21,514 bases of DNA from an uncultured Clostridia bacterium (GTDB lineage Bacteria; Bacillota; Clostridia; Christensenellales; Borkfalkiaceae), in contig CAMWWA010000002.1 in assembly GCA_947177825.1 (NCBI GenBank), forward strand, positions 1 to 21,514, in the 5' to 3' direction. Positions 21,469-21,514 of the stretch are shown here, one piece after another. How positions within the stretch are numbered: position 1 is the stretch's first letter; every line of letters begins with the position of its first letter. A program made the position numbers and the translations under genes. The notes under the pieces are model-generated. The model was not told the origin of the DNA, searched no databases, and saw nothing but the letters and a program-made list of their open reading frames with translations.

Positions 21469-21514
21469 ATTTCTGGCGGACAAATTTGCTTCCCGTACCA
21501 AGGCAGCCGAAGCG
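21455..21514 (+). CDS. tlyA: TlyA family rRNA methyltransferase / S4-domain protein, 3'-truncated by window end
   Basis: Twenty codons are visible, reading MRLDKFLADKFASRTKAAEA, the typical S4 RNA-binding start of TlyA (MRLD-FL----ASR-KA). The ATG overlaps the dxs stop by 14 bases. In Bacillus and Clostridium, tlyA (yqxC) follows dxs, which supports the call. Too little is present to exclude another S4-domain protein. Confidence 0.7.
   Translation, partial: MRLDKFLADKFASRTKAAEA

Overview
The window looks like a chromosomal piece of an endospore-forming, probably anaerobic low-to-moderate G+C Firmicute (class Clostridia). The basis is a complete spoIIIA operon, an IspH-ribosomal protein S1 fusion of the clostridial type, a biotin-dependent sodium-pump decarboxylase cluster, and the order spoIIIA - asp23-like (yqhY) - nusB - folD - ispA - dxs - tlyA, which matches the Bacillus/Clostridium block. 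A deep-branching gut-type clostridial lineage is plausible, but I cannot assign a genus. Every supported gene is on the + strand. I see no tRNA, rRNA, CRISPR array, transposase or other mobile element.

Layout. (1) 3-449: 3' end of a TVP38/TMEM64 (VTT-domain) membrane protein, closed by an intrinsic terminator. (2) 582-5720: five genes of a Na+-translocating biotin decarboxylase or transcarboxylase-like system: a crotonase-fold carboxyltransferase (MmdA/12S type), OadG-like subunit, free biotin carrier, OadB-like Na+ pump and a TIM-barrel carboxyltransferase (OadA/PycB/5S type). There is no biotin carboxylase. (3) 5774-10776: a BaiN/YhiN-type flavoprotein, a chorismate mutase (AroH)-CMP kinase fusion, a PlsC acyltransferase and an IspH-S1 fusion, ended by a strong terminator. 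(4) 10915-12753: htpG alone, flanked by terminators and preceded by a perfect 20-nt palindrome. (5) 12819-17117: spoIIIAA to spoIIIAH, the mother-cell part of the forespore feeding channel, with unusually short subunits. (6) 17196 to the end: asp23-like, nusB, folD, ispA, dxs and the first 20 codons of tlyA, driven by a good sigma-A promoter at 17128-17156.

Functional links. Three isoprenoid genes (ispH, ispA, dxs) lie in two separate operons. The cmk-plsC-ispH/rpsA run is a familiar clostridial housekeeping group. The sodium-pump cluster would couple decarboxylation of oxaloacetate and/or an acyl-CoA to Na+ export. Compared with Bacillus subtilis, accB-accC (normally between spoIIIAH and yqhY) and xseA-xseB (normally between folD and ispA) are absent from their usual places.

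Most worth following up: the pump cluster with two unrelated carboxyltransferases; the AroH-Cmk fusion; a strong ribosome-binding site with in-frame ATG exactly at the IspH/S1 junction, which could release free S1; and a SpoIIIAG that lacks the insertion that builds the beta-triangle ring in B. subtilis. None of these is proven to be a new system from sequence alone.
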